Assembly (NCBI GenBank): GCA_949292725.1
Contig: CASFAQ010000005.1
Location: forward strand, 1-64,000
DNA: 64,000 nt
Direction: 5' to 3'
From: an uncultured Eubacteriales bacterium
Lineage (GTDB): Bacteria > Bacillota > Clostridia > Lachnospirales > Lachnospiraceae
Below, piece after piece: positions 26,749 through 35,282 of this stretch (its first letter is position 1; the number at the start of each line of letters is the position of its first letter). The notes beneath the pieces are model-generated. The model made no database searches. It saw nothing but the letters and a program-made list of their open reading frames with translations, and was not told the DNA's origin. Both the position numbers and the translations under genes were made by a program.

Positions 26749-27612
26749 AAAATACAGAAACAGAAGGAATCCACTGCTGCAGCCGAAAGCTTAACACGTC
26801 TAAGAGATATTTACAGGTACGCTTCGGCACGTACGGATGGCAAGACAGTATACCTTATGCTTGGTCTTGAACTTCAGAACCATATACACTATGCCATGCC
26901 CGTCAGGACAATGTTGTATGATGCGATTGAGTACGACTCCCAGGTCCAAAGAACTGCACGCGCCAACAGGCAGCATCCGGTAACATCAGCAGACGACAGC
27001 TCTTTATCTGACCATACGAGCGATACATTCCTATCAGGCTTTAGGAAAGAGGATAAGCTCATACCTGTCATAACCCTTGTTCTCTATCTCAAACCTGACA
27101 GATGGGACGGGCCAAGAAGCCTTTCCGAAATGTATGCGCCATATGACAAGGCCATAGAACCATATATTAATGATTACAGCATGAATCTTCTGTCTCCGGC
27201 AGAACTTGAATCAGATGATTTTAAATTATTTTCTACCGAGATTGGAAAAGTCCTCGAATTCATCAAATGCTCCAGAGACAAGAAGGATATGGAAACGTTT
27301 ATGAAAGAGAATACCAATCTTAACTTAAGCGGCAAGTCGGTTGTATTTCTTAACGAGGTAACCCATTCAAAACTTACGGTTGATGACAAAGGAGGAGATG
27401 TAGTTATGTGTAAAGCGCTTGATGATATGTGTGCAGATGCAATGGAAGAAGGTCTCAAAAAAGGTCTCAAAAAAGGCCTCAGTGAAGGCGAAAGCCGCAT
27501 GTCCAGACTGATATCTGTTCTGCTTTCACAGAACAACCTTGAAGCCGCAAAGCTGGCAACCAGCGATTCGGATGCCCGGAACAGACTGTATAAGCAGTAC
27601 AATATTATATAA
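26749..27612 (+). pseudogene. Rpn-family (PD-(D/E)XK) nuclease/transposase-like protein, 5'-truncated
   Basis: The frame opens after a TAG at 26740 and reads ...RDIYRYASARTDGKTVYLMLGLELQNHIHYAMPVRTML... to the TAA at 27612; no start codon with a ribosome binding site is available (first ATG 26857). Full Rpn proteins have a further N-terminal part with the first catalytic Asp, which is missing. The preserved part keeps IHYAMPVR-MLYDAIEY, the PVITLVLYL strand, and the Gly-rich tail EGLKKGLKKGLSEG typical of the family. Rpn proteins are mobile-like nucleases found in many copies in Lachnospiraceae genomes. The IS remnant abuts its stop codon. Confidence 0.75.
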
Positions 27613-28910
27613 CCACAAATATTCCTTCCATTTGCTTTTCTTCCGGATTGTTCTCATTTTACTTTTGGTTATGAATTGGTAGTCTGTCCGGAAACCACAG
27701 GCTTCATGAAGATCATCCGTAATTTTTTCCCGTCGATACAGTGGAATGAATCCCTGCTCCCGTATCCCGGCAAAAAATATCGCTTTTAGTGCGTCTAAGA
27801 GTTCTTCACATGTATATTTTGAATTCGGTTTTCTTTCAAGGTAACGGTAGATGGTCAATGCAAGGAAAGAGATCAGAAAATGTGCCTTGATCCGGTTTTC
27901 TTCTCGCAAATAAACCGGCCGCGCAGAAAAATCTGTTGTCATGCCCCGGAAGCATTCCTCAATCTGCCATCTGCCTTCACTTACTTTTAAAATATCACTG
28001 ACTTCATCATCCAAAAGATCCGTACATACTGCATAGAGTCCATCATACTGCGAATCCGGTATTTTTTGTGTCCGCTCCACCTGTTTGTCGCGGATAGATT
28101 TCTGATACAGAGCATACTTTGGAGAATAAGTTATGATTAAACGTCGGTGCAGTTTTTTTGTGGTATATGGTTCATCCTTGTAATAAAGCTCTTTGTCATC
28201 TTCCGGCAGTTTCGTGATATGATATAAGCCCGTTCTCCTATATGGTTGTATTCCCGGATGGATTTTGAACCCAGTTCGGCATCGCTGCAGTAAATAAATT
28301 TCTGGCAGCCAAAATCACCAAGAACTTTTTTTTCCAGCGGCTTCAGCGATGTCTGCTCGTTTGCGTTTCCGGGAAAGAGGGAGAAAGCGAGAGGAATCCC
28401 GTCTTCATCCATGAATAACCCCATTTGAATAATCTGGTTTGGCCTGTGCTCTTTACCCTTTCCGTATTTTTTACTGCCGTCCTCCTGTTCGATCTCGAAA
28501 TAATAATTCGAGCAGTCATAATAGAGGATCGTATCACTCCTTTGACTATTGATGTCATATTTAAACTTATATCTTTGTTTCAATTTTCGGCAGATTTTAT
28601 TCATCTGCATCTGATAATAGATTGATTGAAGGAAAAGGTAGCCTCCTCGGTAAAAAACCTGCTTATCATAATCTAACTGCCTGTCTGCATGAAATGGGAT
28701 CATAACCGTTTTAGCTTCTTTTTCCTTCTTATATTTTTCGGTTTCTATTTTCACTTCATTCTTTGCCCATGCAAGGACATCATCTCTTGTCGGACCATGC
28801 TTAACCAAAAGCTGTTCTAAAGTTCCCAGCTTGCGGACAATCATGGAAGAAGTGCTGCCATTATCTTTTACATAAGATCTGCAGATGTAAAACGACTCTG
28901 CATTTTTTGA
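27613..28910 (-). mobile_element. Degraded IS1634/IS4-family insertion sequence (transposase pseudogene)
   Basis: Minus strand transposase in two frames. The first part (to about 28140) contains YDCSNYYFE with the first catalytic Asp, then KGKEHRPNQIIQMGLFMDE and SDAELGS with the second. Near 28210-28225 the frame shifts: the other frame reads ITKLPEDDKELYYKDEPYTT and goes on to IEECFRGM, which has the DDE Glu. The 5' part extends in frame past the first ATG (ESFYICRSYVKDNG) to a TAA near 28915, so the native start is lost. At the other end the frame runs into the neighbouring Rpn gene, so the native stop is lost too. No terminal inverted repeats were seen. It is immobile unless helped by another copy. 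Confidence 0.8.
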
Positions 28911-28955
28911 TTACTCAACTGTCAAACTCGCGTGCAGACAAGCGACTGACAGGAT

Positions 28956-28984
28956 TTGCGTTACATCGTTTTTTAATATATAAT
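28956..28984 (+). promoter_or_regulatory. Promoter of the sortase gene
   Basis: TTGCGT at 28956-28961, 17-bp spacer, TATAAT at 28979-28984, 31 bp before the start codon and just outside the IS remnant. Confidence 0.6.
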
Positions 28985-29015
28985 GTAGAAATATTAAGAG
29001 TAAGGAGAGCCTGTT

Positions 29016-29861
29016 ATGTCACCGTGTGAGTGCATCTGGCGATACCAAAGTATGAAAAAGCATATTTCTACAATAATACTTGTTCTGATATTCTGTGTGG
29101 GTCTTACGGTGCTGTTATATCCCGTTGTCAGTGACTGGTGGAACAGTAAAGTACAGACGAGAGCTATTATGTCCTATGAGGAGAGCGTTGCAGATATGGA
29201 TGAGGCGGATTATGAAGCGGAATTTGCAAAAGCAGATGCATATAATGCTAGTCTTAGAGAGATTTCGATGCCGCTTATGAATTATGAGCAGGTTGAAGGT
29301 TATGAAGAGGCGCTTAATGTGACGGGCAATGGCATGATGGGTTATGTGACTATAGACAAGATTGGTGTCAGACTTCCGATATACCATGGAACGTCGGATA
29401 ATGTACTTAATGTGGCTGTGGGCAATCTGAGAGGTTCGTCGCTGCCGGTTGGGGGCATCGGTACACATTGTGTGTTATCGGCGCATCGCGGACTTCCAAG
29501 TGCAAAGTTGTTCTCTGATCTCGATAAGCTTAAGGAAGGGGATACATTTACGATAAATGTACTCAACAGGCTGCTTACATATGAGATTGATCATATTAGT
29601 ATCGTTGAGCCCGATAAGATAGAGGAGCTTTACATAGATGAAGAAAAGGACTACTGCACTCTTATGACGTGTACGCCATATGGTATCAATACGCACAGAC
29701 TGCTTGTACGTGCAGTTCGTATAGAGAATGCAAAAGAGGCAGTGACTCTTACAAATGACGCATATGAACTTGATTCACTTATTCTTGCACCGATAGTTGC
29801 AGTGCCGCTTCTACTGATACTTTTTGTGTTTGTGCTTGTAAGATATCGCAAAAAGAAGTAG
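29016..29861 (+). CDS. Class C sortase
   Basis: A 281-residue membrane transpeptidase with an N-terminal helix (ISTIILVLIFCVGLTVLLYPV), a class-C-like pre-domain (DEADYEAEFAKADAYNAS) and the sortase barrel: GYVTIDKIGVRLPIYHGTS, catalytic His in VLSAHRGLPSAKLFSDL, catalytic Cys in TLMTCTPYG and Arg in NTHRLLVRA. A second helix lies near the C terminus, followed by RYRKKK. Class C enzymes polymerise pilins bearing LPxTG-like signals. AAGGAG precedes the ATG at 29016 at normal spacing; an internal ATG (29052) is an alternative. No pilin or LPxTG protein is encoded in the window, so its substrate gene is elsewhere or was lost, perhaps with the rearrangements next door. Confidence 0.88.
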   Translation: MSPCECIWRYQSMKKHISTIILVLIFCVGLTVLLYPVVSDWWNSKVQTRAIMSYEESVADMDEADYEAEFAKADAYNASLREISMPLMNYEQVEGYEEALNVTGNGMMGYVTIDKIGVRLPIYHGTSDNVLNVAVGNLRGSSLPVGGIGTHCVLSAHRGLPSAKLFSDLDKLKEGDTFTINVLNRLLTYEIDHISIVEPDKIEELYIDEEKDYCTLMTCTPYGINTHRLLVRAVRIENAKEAVTLTNDAYELDSLILAPIVAVPLLLILFVFVLVRYRKKK

Positions 29862-29876
29862 TGGCATAATGCTTTG

Positions 29877-31025
29877 TCAGATGCAGTATGTATCTATATG
29901 TGTTTTCATGACGTCTGCAGCAGAGGGATTCTTGGTACATAACAGTCGGAAGAATGGAACAGAATCCAAGACAGCTTCCGCAAATTTTAATGAGTTTTCG
30001 ATATGGGACTGCGTCCATGAAGGAGATATCAATCTCTGTACGAAGAAGAGTATTTTTTCGTCCCTGTCAGGAATGATAACCCTATCGTAAGGCGCCTGTC
30101 TTAGGAAAGCGATTCCACCTAAAGGATGGGTTTCTGCAGAGTGTATACCGGACGTGCCGCACCATGGCAGACCATATACTACGGCAGAACCATTATGAAA
30201 GCCTATCATATTAAGGTCGCCGTTCAGAATAGGAGTGTTGTAATTATCCCTCCAGATGTTGGTGTGGGTGGATTTGCCGGTGCCGGCCATTCCGGAGAAA
30301 AGCCAGGCCTTACCCTTATATAATATGGAAGCGGAATGGAGTATGTACTTATCGTTTGCCATGGCAAGGATAAGAAAAGCAAATCTTATGGCATGAAAAA
30401 GTTCCGTTACGGCTTCATCGGACTGATTATCCTTACAGTAAACGCTCACATGGTTTCCGTCCTTTGAAGAGATGAGCTCATACACATTGGAACTAAGGAA
30501 TATGATTACATAACTGTCATTGGTTTCCGATACGATAAGCTCCTTGTTGCGCACGAGGATATTGCCGTTAATATGCTTGTAAGGATGATACGTAAGAACT
30601 TGTATCGTCTGATGACAGGTTTGAGCAGGTGGTTCACATGAAAAATCGCTAAAATATTGCTCGCATAGTTTATCAGCGCCCGAAAGCGCTATGTTAAGGT
30701 CGCCGATTCGTATATGTCGCGCGTTCATTCCCGAATAATTTGGGGAATTATCGCTCATAATTATATTATTGATCTTAAGGACATTAATATAATCCGATAT
30801 CTCCTGTTTAAGATCTGCAGGATTGTCCCAGGAAGAATCATATGCCTTTGATATGACATTAAGAAGCTCATCCTCATCGGCGCCGCTGATTATATGTGAT
30901 AATAAAAGGTCTGCTGTTTCGTTAAGCTTAAGAGCTTTTGAGAAATCAGCTGCCTGCTGGCCGTATGGGATGAGGTATGGTATACCATTAATTAATGTTC
31001 TTGTATACGAAGGATTAATCTTCAT
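29877..31025 (-). CDS. PqqD-like / HPr kinase-like ATP-binding protein
   Basis: A 382-residue protein. The first about 95 residues resemble PqqD-type peptide-binding domains (NGIPYLIPYGQQAADFSKAL, LNETADLLLSHI, SDYINVLKINNI). The C-terminal half is an HPr-kinase/PEP-carboxykinase-like P-loop domain: LHSASILYKGKAWLFSGMAG, Walker A SGMAGTGKSTHTNIW, NGDLNMIG and YGLPWCGTSGI. It is not true HPrK: the family signature around the HPr-binding loop is missing and the N-terminal domain differs. Similar proteins occur in clostridial loci with small precursor-like genes. The ATG at 31025 has AAGGAG at proper distance; an upstream in-frame start at 31043 does not. Function unknown; convergent with the sortase. 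Confidence 0.75.
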   Translation of the reverse strand: MKINPSYTRTLINGIPYLIPYGQQAADFSKALKLNETADLLLSHIISGADEDELLNVISKAYDSSWDNPADLKQEISDYINVLKINNIIMSDNSPNYSGMNARHIRIGDLNIALSGADKLCEQYFSDFSCEPPAQTCHQTIQVLTYHPYKHINGNILVRNKELIVSETNDSYVIIFLSSNVYELISSKDGNHVSVYCKDNQSDEAVTELFHAIRFAFLILAMANDKYILHSASILYKGKAWLFSGMAGTGKSTHTNIWRDNYNTPILNGDLNMIGFHNGSAVVYGLPWCGTSGIHSAETHPLGGIAFLRQAPYDRVIIPDRDEKILFFVQRLISPSWTQSHIENSLKFAEAVLDSVPFFRLLCTKNPSAADVMKTHIDTYCI

Positions 31026-31121
31026 TATCGGTCTCCTTATCAAATAATATCAATATATTACCATGGAATGTGGTTAAATGCAAAAAAACCCTGTTTTCGG
31101 GCTATCCTTGGCAATTTGTTC

Positions 31122-31150
31122 TTGACAAATGCGTTATTTGCAGTTATAAA
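31122..31150 (+). promoter_or_regulatory. Promoter of the HU gene
   Basis: TTGACA at 31122-31127, 17-bp spacer, TATAAA at 31145-31150, 67 bp before the start codon. Confidence 0.7.
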
Positions 31151-31216
31151 TTAAATATAGTACTGTTACATATTTGTAATAAAGTAATATATTAGAATTT
31201 GAGGAGGAGTTATTCC

Positions 31217-31489
31217 ATGAACAAGACAGAGTTAGTGGCAGCCATTGCTGAGCAGACAGAATTATCAAAGAAGGATGCAGAGAAGGCATTGAAGGCATTT
31301 ATTGATGTAGTTACGGACGAGTTAAAGAAAGGTGAGAAGGTTCAGCTTGTAGGATTTGGTACATTTGAGATTTCAGAGAGAGCTGCAAGAGAGGGAAGGA
31401 ATCCGCTCACAGGAGAGACGATGAGCATTCCGGCATCTAAGGCTCCTAAGTTTAAGGCAGGAAAAGCGCTTAAGGAAGCAGTTAACTAA
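31217..31489 (+). CDS. hup: DNA-binding protein HU
   Basis: A 90-residue histone-like protein: [38 protein letters not shown] and the DNA-binding arm GRNPLTGE followed by [16 protein letters not shown]. It binds and bends DNA as a dimer. GAGGAGG lies ahead of the ATG at 31217. It has its own strong promoter and terminator but heads the conserved sporulation/division block, as in many Firmicutes. Confidence 0.96.
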   Translation: MNKTELVAAIAEQTELSKKDAEKALKAFIDVVTDELKKGEKVQLVGFGTFEISERAAREGRNPLTGETMSIPASKAPKFKAGKALKEAVN

Positions 31490-31516
31490 CATACATTTCA
31501 TTACTAAAACTATCTG

Positions 31517-31549
31517 AGGGCTGTTACTTATAACAGCCCTTTGTTTTTT
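31517..31549 (+). terminator. Terminator after the HU gene
   Basis: Perfect 10-bp stem AGGGCTGTTA/TAACAGCCCT with a 4-nt loop and a TTGTTTTTT tail. Confidence 0.9.
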
Positions 31550-31578
31550 AAAATAAAACAAGTATCAGGAGATAATAT

Positions 31579-31818
31579 ATGAGACTGGATAAGTATTTAA
31601 AGGTGTCCCGACTTATAAAGAGAAGGCCTGTGGCCAATGAGGCGTGTGATGCGGGCAGGATAAAGGTGAACGATAAGACGGCAAAAGCGTCGCTTTCCGT
31701 AAAACCGGGAGATATCATAGAGATTGCATTTGGCAATAAGAATGTTAAGGTAGAGGTGCTTTCGGTACAGGAGACCTATAATAAGGAAGAGGCTAAGGAG
31801 CTGTTCAGATATCTGTAA
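31579..31818 (+). CDS. rqcP: RqcP-type S4-domain ribosome quality control protein
   Basis: A 79-residue protein that is almost entirely an S4 RNA-binding domain: MRLDKYLKVSRLIKRRPVAN, AGRIKVNDKTAK and PGDIIEIAFGNK. It matches B. subtilis RqcP (YabO/YlmH-related, Hsp15-like), which works with RqcH to add alanine tails to nascent chains on split 60S-equivalent (50S) subunits. Location between hup and yabP is the same as in other Firmicutes. Length is normal. Confidence 0.92.
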   Translation: MRLDKYLKVSRLIKRRPVANEACDAGRIKVNDKTAKASLSVKPGDIIEIAFGNKNVKVEVLSVQETYNKEEAKELFRYL

Positions 31819-31875
31819 TAATATCATAAGGACCTGAATATACTGTATTAACCTTAGGTACAGGGAGGCAGAATA

Positions 31876-32142
31876 TTGGAGGGGAGCCATAAGCTTCAGA
31901 TTATGAACAGAAGCGAGATGGTCATAACCGGGGTCTCGGATGTACTGTCGTTTGACGCCGGCGAGGTTATTCTGGAGACGGTACAGGGAACGCTTATGAT
32001 TCGTGGTGAGCAGCTTCATGTCAGCAGACTTACAATTGATGCGGGAGAGATAGATCTTGACGGAAGGGTTGACAGCATAGCATATTCGGACGCCTCTGCG
32101 GGTAAGGCTGCCGGTTCGTTCCTTAGCAGGCTGTTCAGATGA
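31876..32142 (+). CDS. yabP: Sporulation protein YabP
   Basis: An 88-residue YabP/YqfC-family protein: LQIMNRSEMVITGVSDVLSF, GTLMIRGEQLHVSRL and GEIDLDGRVDSIAYSD. The family is required for sporulation, acting with YabQ at the forespore or coat. The start is a TTG at 31876 with GGGAGG upstream; no ATG fits. Its stop overlaps the yabQ start by 4 bp, so translation is coupled. Confidence 0.9.
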   Translation: MEGSHKLQIMNRSEMVITGVSDVLSFDAGEVILETVQGTLMIRGEQLHVSRLTIDAGEIDLDGRVDSIAYSDASAGKAAGSFLSRLFR

Positions 32143-32510
32143 TACGGCAGCAGCTTATATATGTAACGGCGTCATTTGCTGCGGGTATGGCGGTTATGCT
32201 CTTATATGACATGCTTCTTATAATGCGTCTTATCATAAGGAGGCCGGGCGTGCTTACGGCAGTTGAGGATGTATTATTCTGGATTGGAAGCGGTGTATTT
32301 GTATTTTACGTCTTTTACAGATGCAGTGAGGGAGTTGTAAGGGTGTATGCAATCGCTGCGTTGTTTTTCGGCATGTGGCTGTTGCAATGGTCCATCGGGA
32401 GACGTATAGTATCATTTGCAGAAAAAATTACAGAAATAATAAGAAAACGCTTGAAATTACTAGTTTACCGTTGTAGAATTAGAATATCAAAAAAAAGCAG
32501 AGACTGCTAA
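32139..32510 (+). CDS. yabQ: Sporulation protein YabQ
   Basis: A 123-residue membrane protein with about three hydrophobic helices (IYVTASFAAGMAVMLLYDML, VEDVLFWIGSGVFVFYVFY, AIAALFFGMWLLQW) and a basic C-terminal tail. Fits YabQ, needed for spore cortex formation in B. subtilis. ATGA overlap with yabP. Identification rests on membrane pattern plus position between yabP and divIC. Confidence 0.85.
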   Translation: MIRQQLIYVTASFAAGMAVMLLYDMLLIMRLIIRRPGVLTAVEDVLFWIGSGVFVFYVFYRCSEGVVRVYAIAALFFGMWLLQWSIGRRIVSFAEKITEIIRKRLKLLVYRCRIRISKKSRDC

Positions 32511-32526
32511 TGTATGGGTGACATGT

Positions 32527-32823
32527 ATGAAAAGAACCAGAAAAAGAAGGACCGGAACGGGACTTGGCTTCGTTGTATTTACGGTATTTGTACTGTTTGG
32601 GATAATTACATATAATAAGATAGGTCTTGACGCCAAATGCAGGGAGCTTAGCGCGCAGAAAGCGGATTGTGAGAAGGAGCTTGCCGAGCTTACTGAGGAA
32701 TGGGAGAATATGGATGCATACAGGGAGTATGTGTACTCTGATGAGAATATCGAAAGTATTGCAAGAGAGAAGCTTAACCTTGTATATCCTGACGAGATAG
32801 TGTTTGAAGCAGAAGATGAGTGA
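32527..32823 (+). CDS. divIC: Septum formation initiator, DivIC/FtsB family
   Basis: A 98-residue bitopic protein: a basic N terminus (MKRTRKRRTGTG), one helix (GFVVFTVFVLFGIITYNKI), then a coiled coil (ELSAQKADCEKELAELTEEW) and the family end motif SIAREKLNLVYPDEIVF. With FtsL and DivIB it forms part of the divisome. The ATG at 32527 follows GGGTGA. A terminator follows. Confidence 0.9.
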   Translation: MKRTRKRRTGTGLGFVVFTVFVLFGIITYNKIGLDAKCRELSAQKADCEKELAELTEEWENMDAYREYVYSDENIESIAREKLNLVYPDEIVFEAEDE

Positions 32824-32844
32824 ATTTGTCATAAGATGTAGATG

Positions 32845-32887
32845 AGTTTTGTAGAAGGACGACGTCTTTTTACAAAACTTTTTTTTT
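32845..32887 (+). terminator. Terminator between divIC and spoIIE
   Basis: Perfect 9-bp stem AGTTTTGTA/TACAAAACT with a 17-nt loop and nine Ts. It isolates spoIIE, which needs its own sporulation-specific transcription; a TATACT at 32896-32901 without a good -35 could be part of a Spo0A-activated promoter. Confidence 0.85.
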
Positions 32888-32936
32888 GCCCCTTATATAC
32901 TGTTAGGACAATATCAGTTTGAAAAGGGGGATATAT

Positions 32937-35228
32937 GTGAGACCGGTTATTGAACTTATAATATATTTTTTTATGGGGAGAGTAAGTTTTTTTAATATAA
33001 GCCCGGTTCCGCTTGCGGCATTTGCCGTTGCGCTTGCGGAAAAAAGAAAGAAGAATCCTGCAGTGCTTTGTATACTGGCAGGAATATTTACAAGATGTAT
33101 AATTTCGTTTTCACCCGAGCAGGGAGGAGATATGGTAAAATACTGCCTTATCATTCTGACCACTCTCACCACCGACTGGCTTTTGTACAGGCGAAAGATA
33201 TACCTTGGTCGTGTTGGCATTACATATCTTGTGGCAGCGATTTCGGCTGTTGTGGGTATGTGCGGAGGCGTGTTTGACTCGTATGAGAATATTCTGTTGT
33301 CGCTGTGTGAGGGCGCGCTTATCATAGTATGTTCGACTCTTTTGCATTACGGAACACATCTTATACGGTACGGCAGGATAGGACAGGCTCTGACAAGTGA
33401 GCAGCTTATAAGTGTTGTGCTTATGCTGACTTTTTGTGTAAATGGTTTCTTTGAACCGGCGCCGGATATTATATCGATACGTAAGGGGATGCTGTTTCTG
33501 CTCATTCTTTACATGTCGTTCAAATACGGCGCACAGGCCGGAGCAATCATGGGGGCTGCGGCGGGCGTCAGTGCGGGAGCTTACGGCGGCGGGGCAGCGC
33601 TTGTCGGTATGTACTGTATAGTCGGTATTGCAACGGGTATTGTGAGGGAAGCAGGAAGATGGGCGAGCATAGCTGTATTTATCGTATCGGGACTGGCGGT
33701 GGGGCTTATATACCCGGATGAGTTGTGGAATCCCGCGGAGCTAAAAGCTCTTTTGTCTGCCGCTGTAGGATTTGTCTTTTTGCCCAGGAGTATTCTTGTG
33801 CTGGATAGTAAGGGAGATGGCGGCGCCGGCGAGATTGTATACAATAACGTAAGAAATGAGGTGAGTACAAGACTTCTTGATTTTTCTGAGGCATTTGACC
33901 ATCTGGGAGATGTATTTGCCAGGGATAATCAGGAAAATGAAGTGATAAATCCTGACAGTACGCGTAGGATAGTGGGAAATCTTGTGTCAGGTATATGCGG
34001 CGGATGTGAGAATGTTTCGTACTGCTGGGAGCAGAAATACTATGATACGTATCACGAAACACACAGAATGCTCTGCAGTGCGGAGGGCTGTAACAGGATA
34101 GAGTATGAGGACGTTTCGGCTGATTTTGCTGAAAGATGCGTGCACTTTAATGATTTTGTACACGAGACCAATAAGCAGCTGGAGCTTATGAGGATGAGTA
34201 CTCTTATGTCTAACCGCACCAGGCAGAATAAGATGCTTCTTGCCGGGCAGATGAAGGAGATATCGAATCTTATCAGGGAGCTTGAGAAGGATGTTATGGG
34301 CATACGCAAAAAGGAGCTGCGTGAAGAAGCAAGAATTATCTCCGTTCTGTCGTCATATGGGGTGAAGATAAAGAAGCTTGCAATTATTGAAAAGGATGGC
34401 GGCCGTGCGCGCATATGTATGAGGGCAAGGGCGCATAAGGGGATGTGCATTACTACTAAGGAGGTTGCTGAGATAATCTCAGGCGTGTTAAGGAACAGAT
34501 GGATTGCGGCGCAGGAGTGTGGATGTATAATACCGAAGGATTACAAGGAGCTCGTATTTGTTCAGGATGTGAATTATTATCTGCTTACGGGCGTGGCGAG
34601 GGCTCCCAGGGAGGGAGAGGAGATCTCCGGGGATAACTATTCCGTTCTTTCGCTTCCTACAGGTAAGGTTGTGATGACGATTACGGATGGAATGGGTACG
34701 GGTAGCGCCGCATATGATGAAAGCGAGGCTGTAATTGAAATGATAGAGGGGCTTTCTGAGGCGGGATTCTCAGAGAGCATGGCATTAAGGCTGGTTAACT
34801 CTTCCCTTGTATTTTCGAGGGAGGGAGAAAATTTTTCTACGGCTGATATGAGTGTAATAGACCTTAATACAGGAATGTGCGAGTGTATCAAATGCGGTGG
34901 AGCGGTTACATTTATAAAGAGAAAAAAAGGCGTGGAAACGGTGAAGCTTTGTGCAATGCCTGTGGGCATACTGCCTGAGGCTGAACCTGAAAGTACTACG
35001 TATAAGTTGCGGGATGGGGATATGGTAATTATGATAAGTGACGGAATTCTTGATGGTGCGTGTGTGGATGTATCGGAGGATATTATAAAGGATATTATCG
35101 AGAAGGATAATGGATCAAATCCTCAGGCGATGGCAGAGCGCATACTCATGGCCGCAAGGAATAATTCAAAGAGGCGTAAAGGGGATGATATGACTGTTCT
35201 TGCATGCATATTATGGCATAAGGAGTAG
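32937..35228 (+). CDS. spoIIE: Stage II sporulation protein E (SpoIIE phosphatase)
   Basis: A 763-residue protein: an N-terminal region of about ten membrane helices (to about residue 285), a central oligomerisation and FtsZ-interaction region with cysteines in CGGCENVSYCW, and a C-terminal PP2C-type phosphatase domain (from about 560) with GDNYSVLSL, ITDGMGTG, CGGAVTFI and MISDGILDG metal-binding aspartates. SpoIIE dephosphorylates SpoIIAA-P and so activates sigma-F in the forespore. The GTG at 32937 has AGGGGG 7 bp upstream; an in-frame TTG at 32919 does not. Its presence argues for a sporulation-competent lineage. Confidence 0.94.
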   Translation: MRPVIELIIYFFMGRVSFFNISPVPLAAFAVALAEKRKKNPAVLCILAGIFTRCIISFSPEQGGDMVKYCLIILTTLTTDWLLYRRKIYLGRVGITYLVAAISAVVGMCGGVFDSYENILLSLCEGALIIVCSTLLHYGTHLIRYGRIGQALTSEQLISVVLMLTFCVNGFFEPAPDIISIRKGMLFLLILYMSFKYGAQAGAIMGAAAGVSAGAYGGGAALVGMYCIVGIATGIVREAGRWASIAVFIVSGLAVGLIYPDELWNPAELKALLSAAVGFVFLPRSILVLDSKGDGGAGEIVYNNVRNEVSTRLLDFSEAFDHLGDVFARDNQENEVINPDSTRRIVGNLVSGICGGCENVSYCWEQKYYDTYHETHRMLCSAEGCNRIEYEDVSADFAERCVHFNDFVHETNKQLELMRMSTLMSNRTRQNKMLLAGQMKEISNLIRELEKDVMGIRKKELREEARIISVLSSYGVKIKKLAIIEKDGGRARICMRARAHKGMCITTKEVAEIISGVLRNRWIAAQECGCIIPKDYKELVFVQDVNYYLLTGVARAPREGEEISGDNYSVLSLPTGKVVMTITDGMGTGSAAYDESEAVIEMIEGLSEAGFSESMALRLVNSSLVFSREGENFSTADMSVIDLNTGMCECIKCGGAVTFIKRKKGVETVKLCAMPVGILPEAEPESTTYKLRDGDMVIMISDGILDGACVDVSEDIIKDIIEKDNGSNPQAMAERILMAARNNSKRRKGDDMTVLACILWHKE

Positions 35229-35282
35229 AATTACCCTGCCGTCTGTGATATAGTTAGATTTAACATATGCGAGGTGAAGTCT

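Noticed and set aside
29877-31025. Calling this protein HPr kinase/phosphorylase
   Set aside because: Only the P-loop domain is shared; the N-terminal domain is PqqD-like and the HPr here has no Ser46 to phosphorylate.
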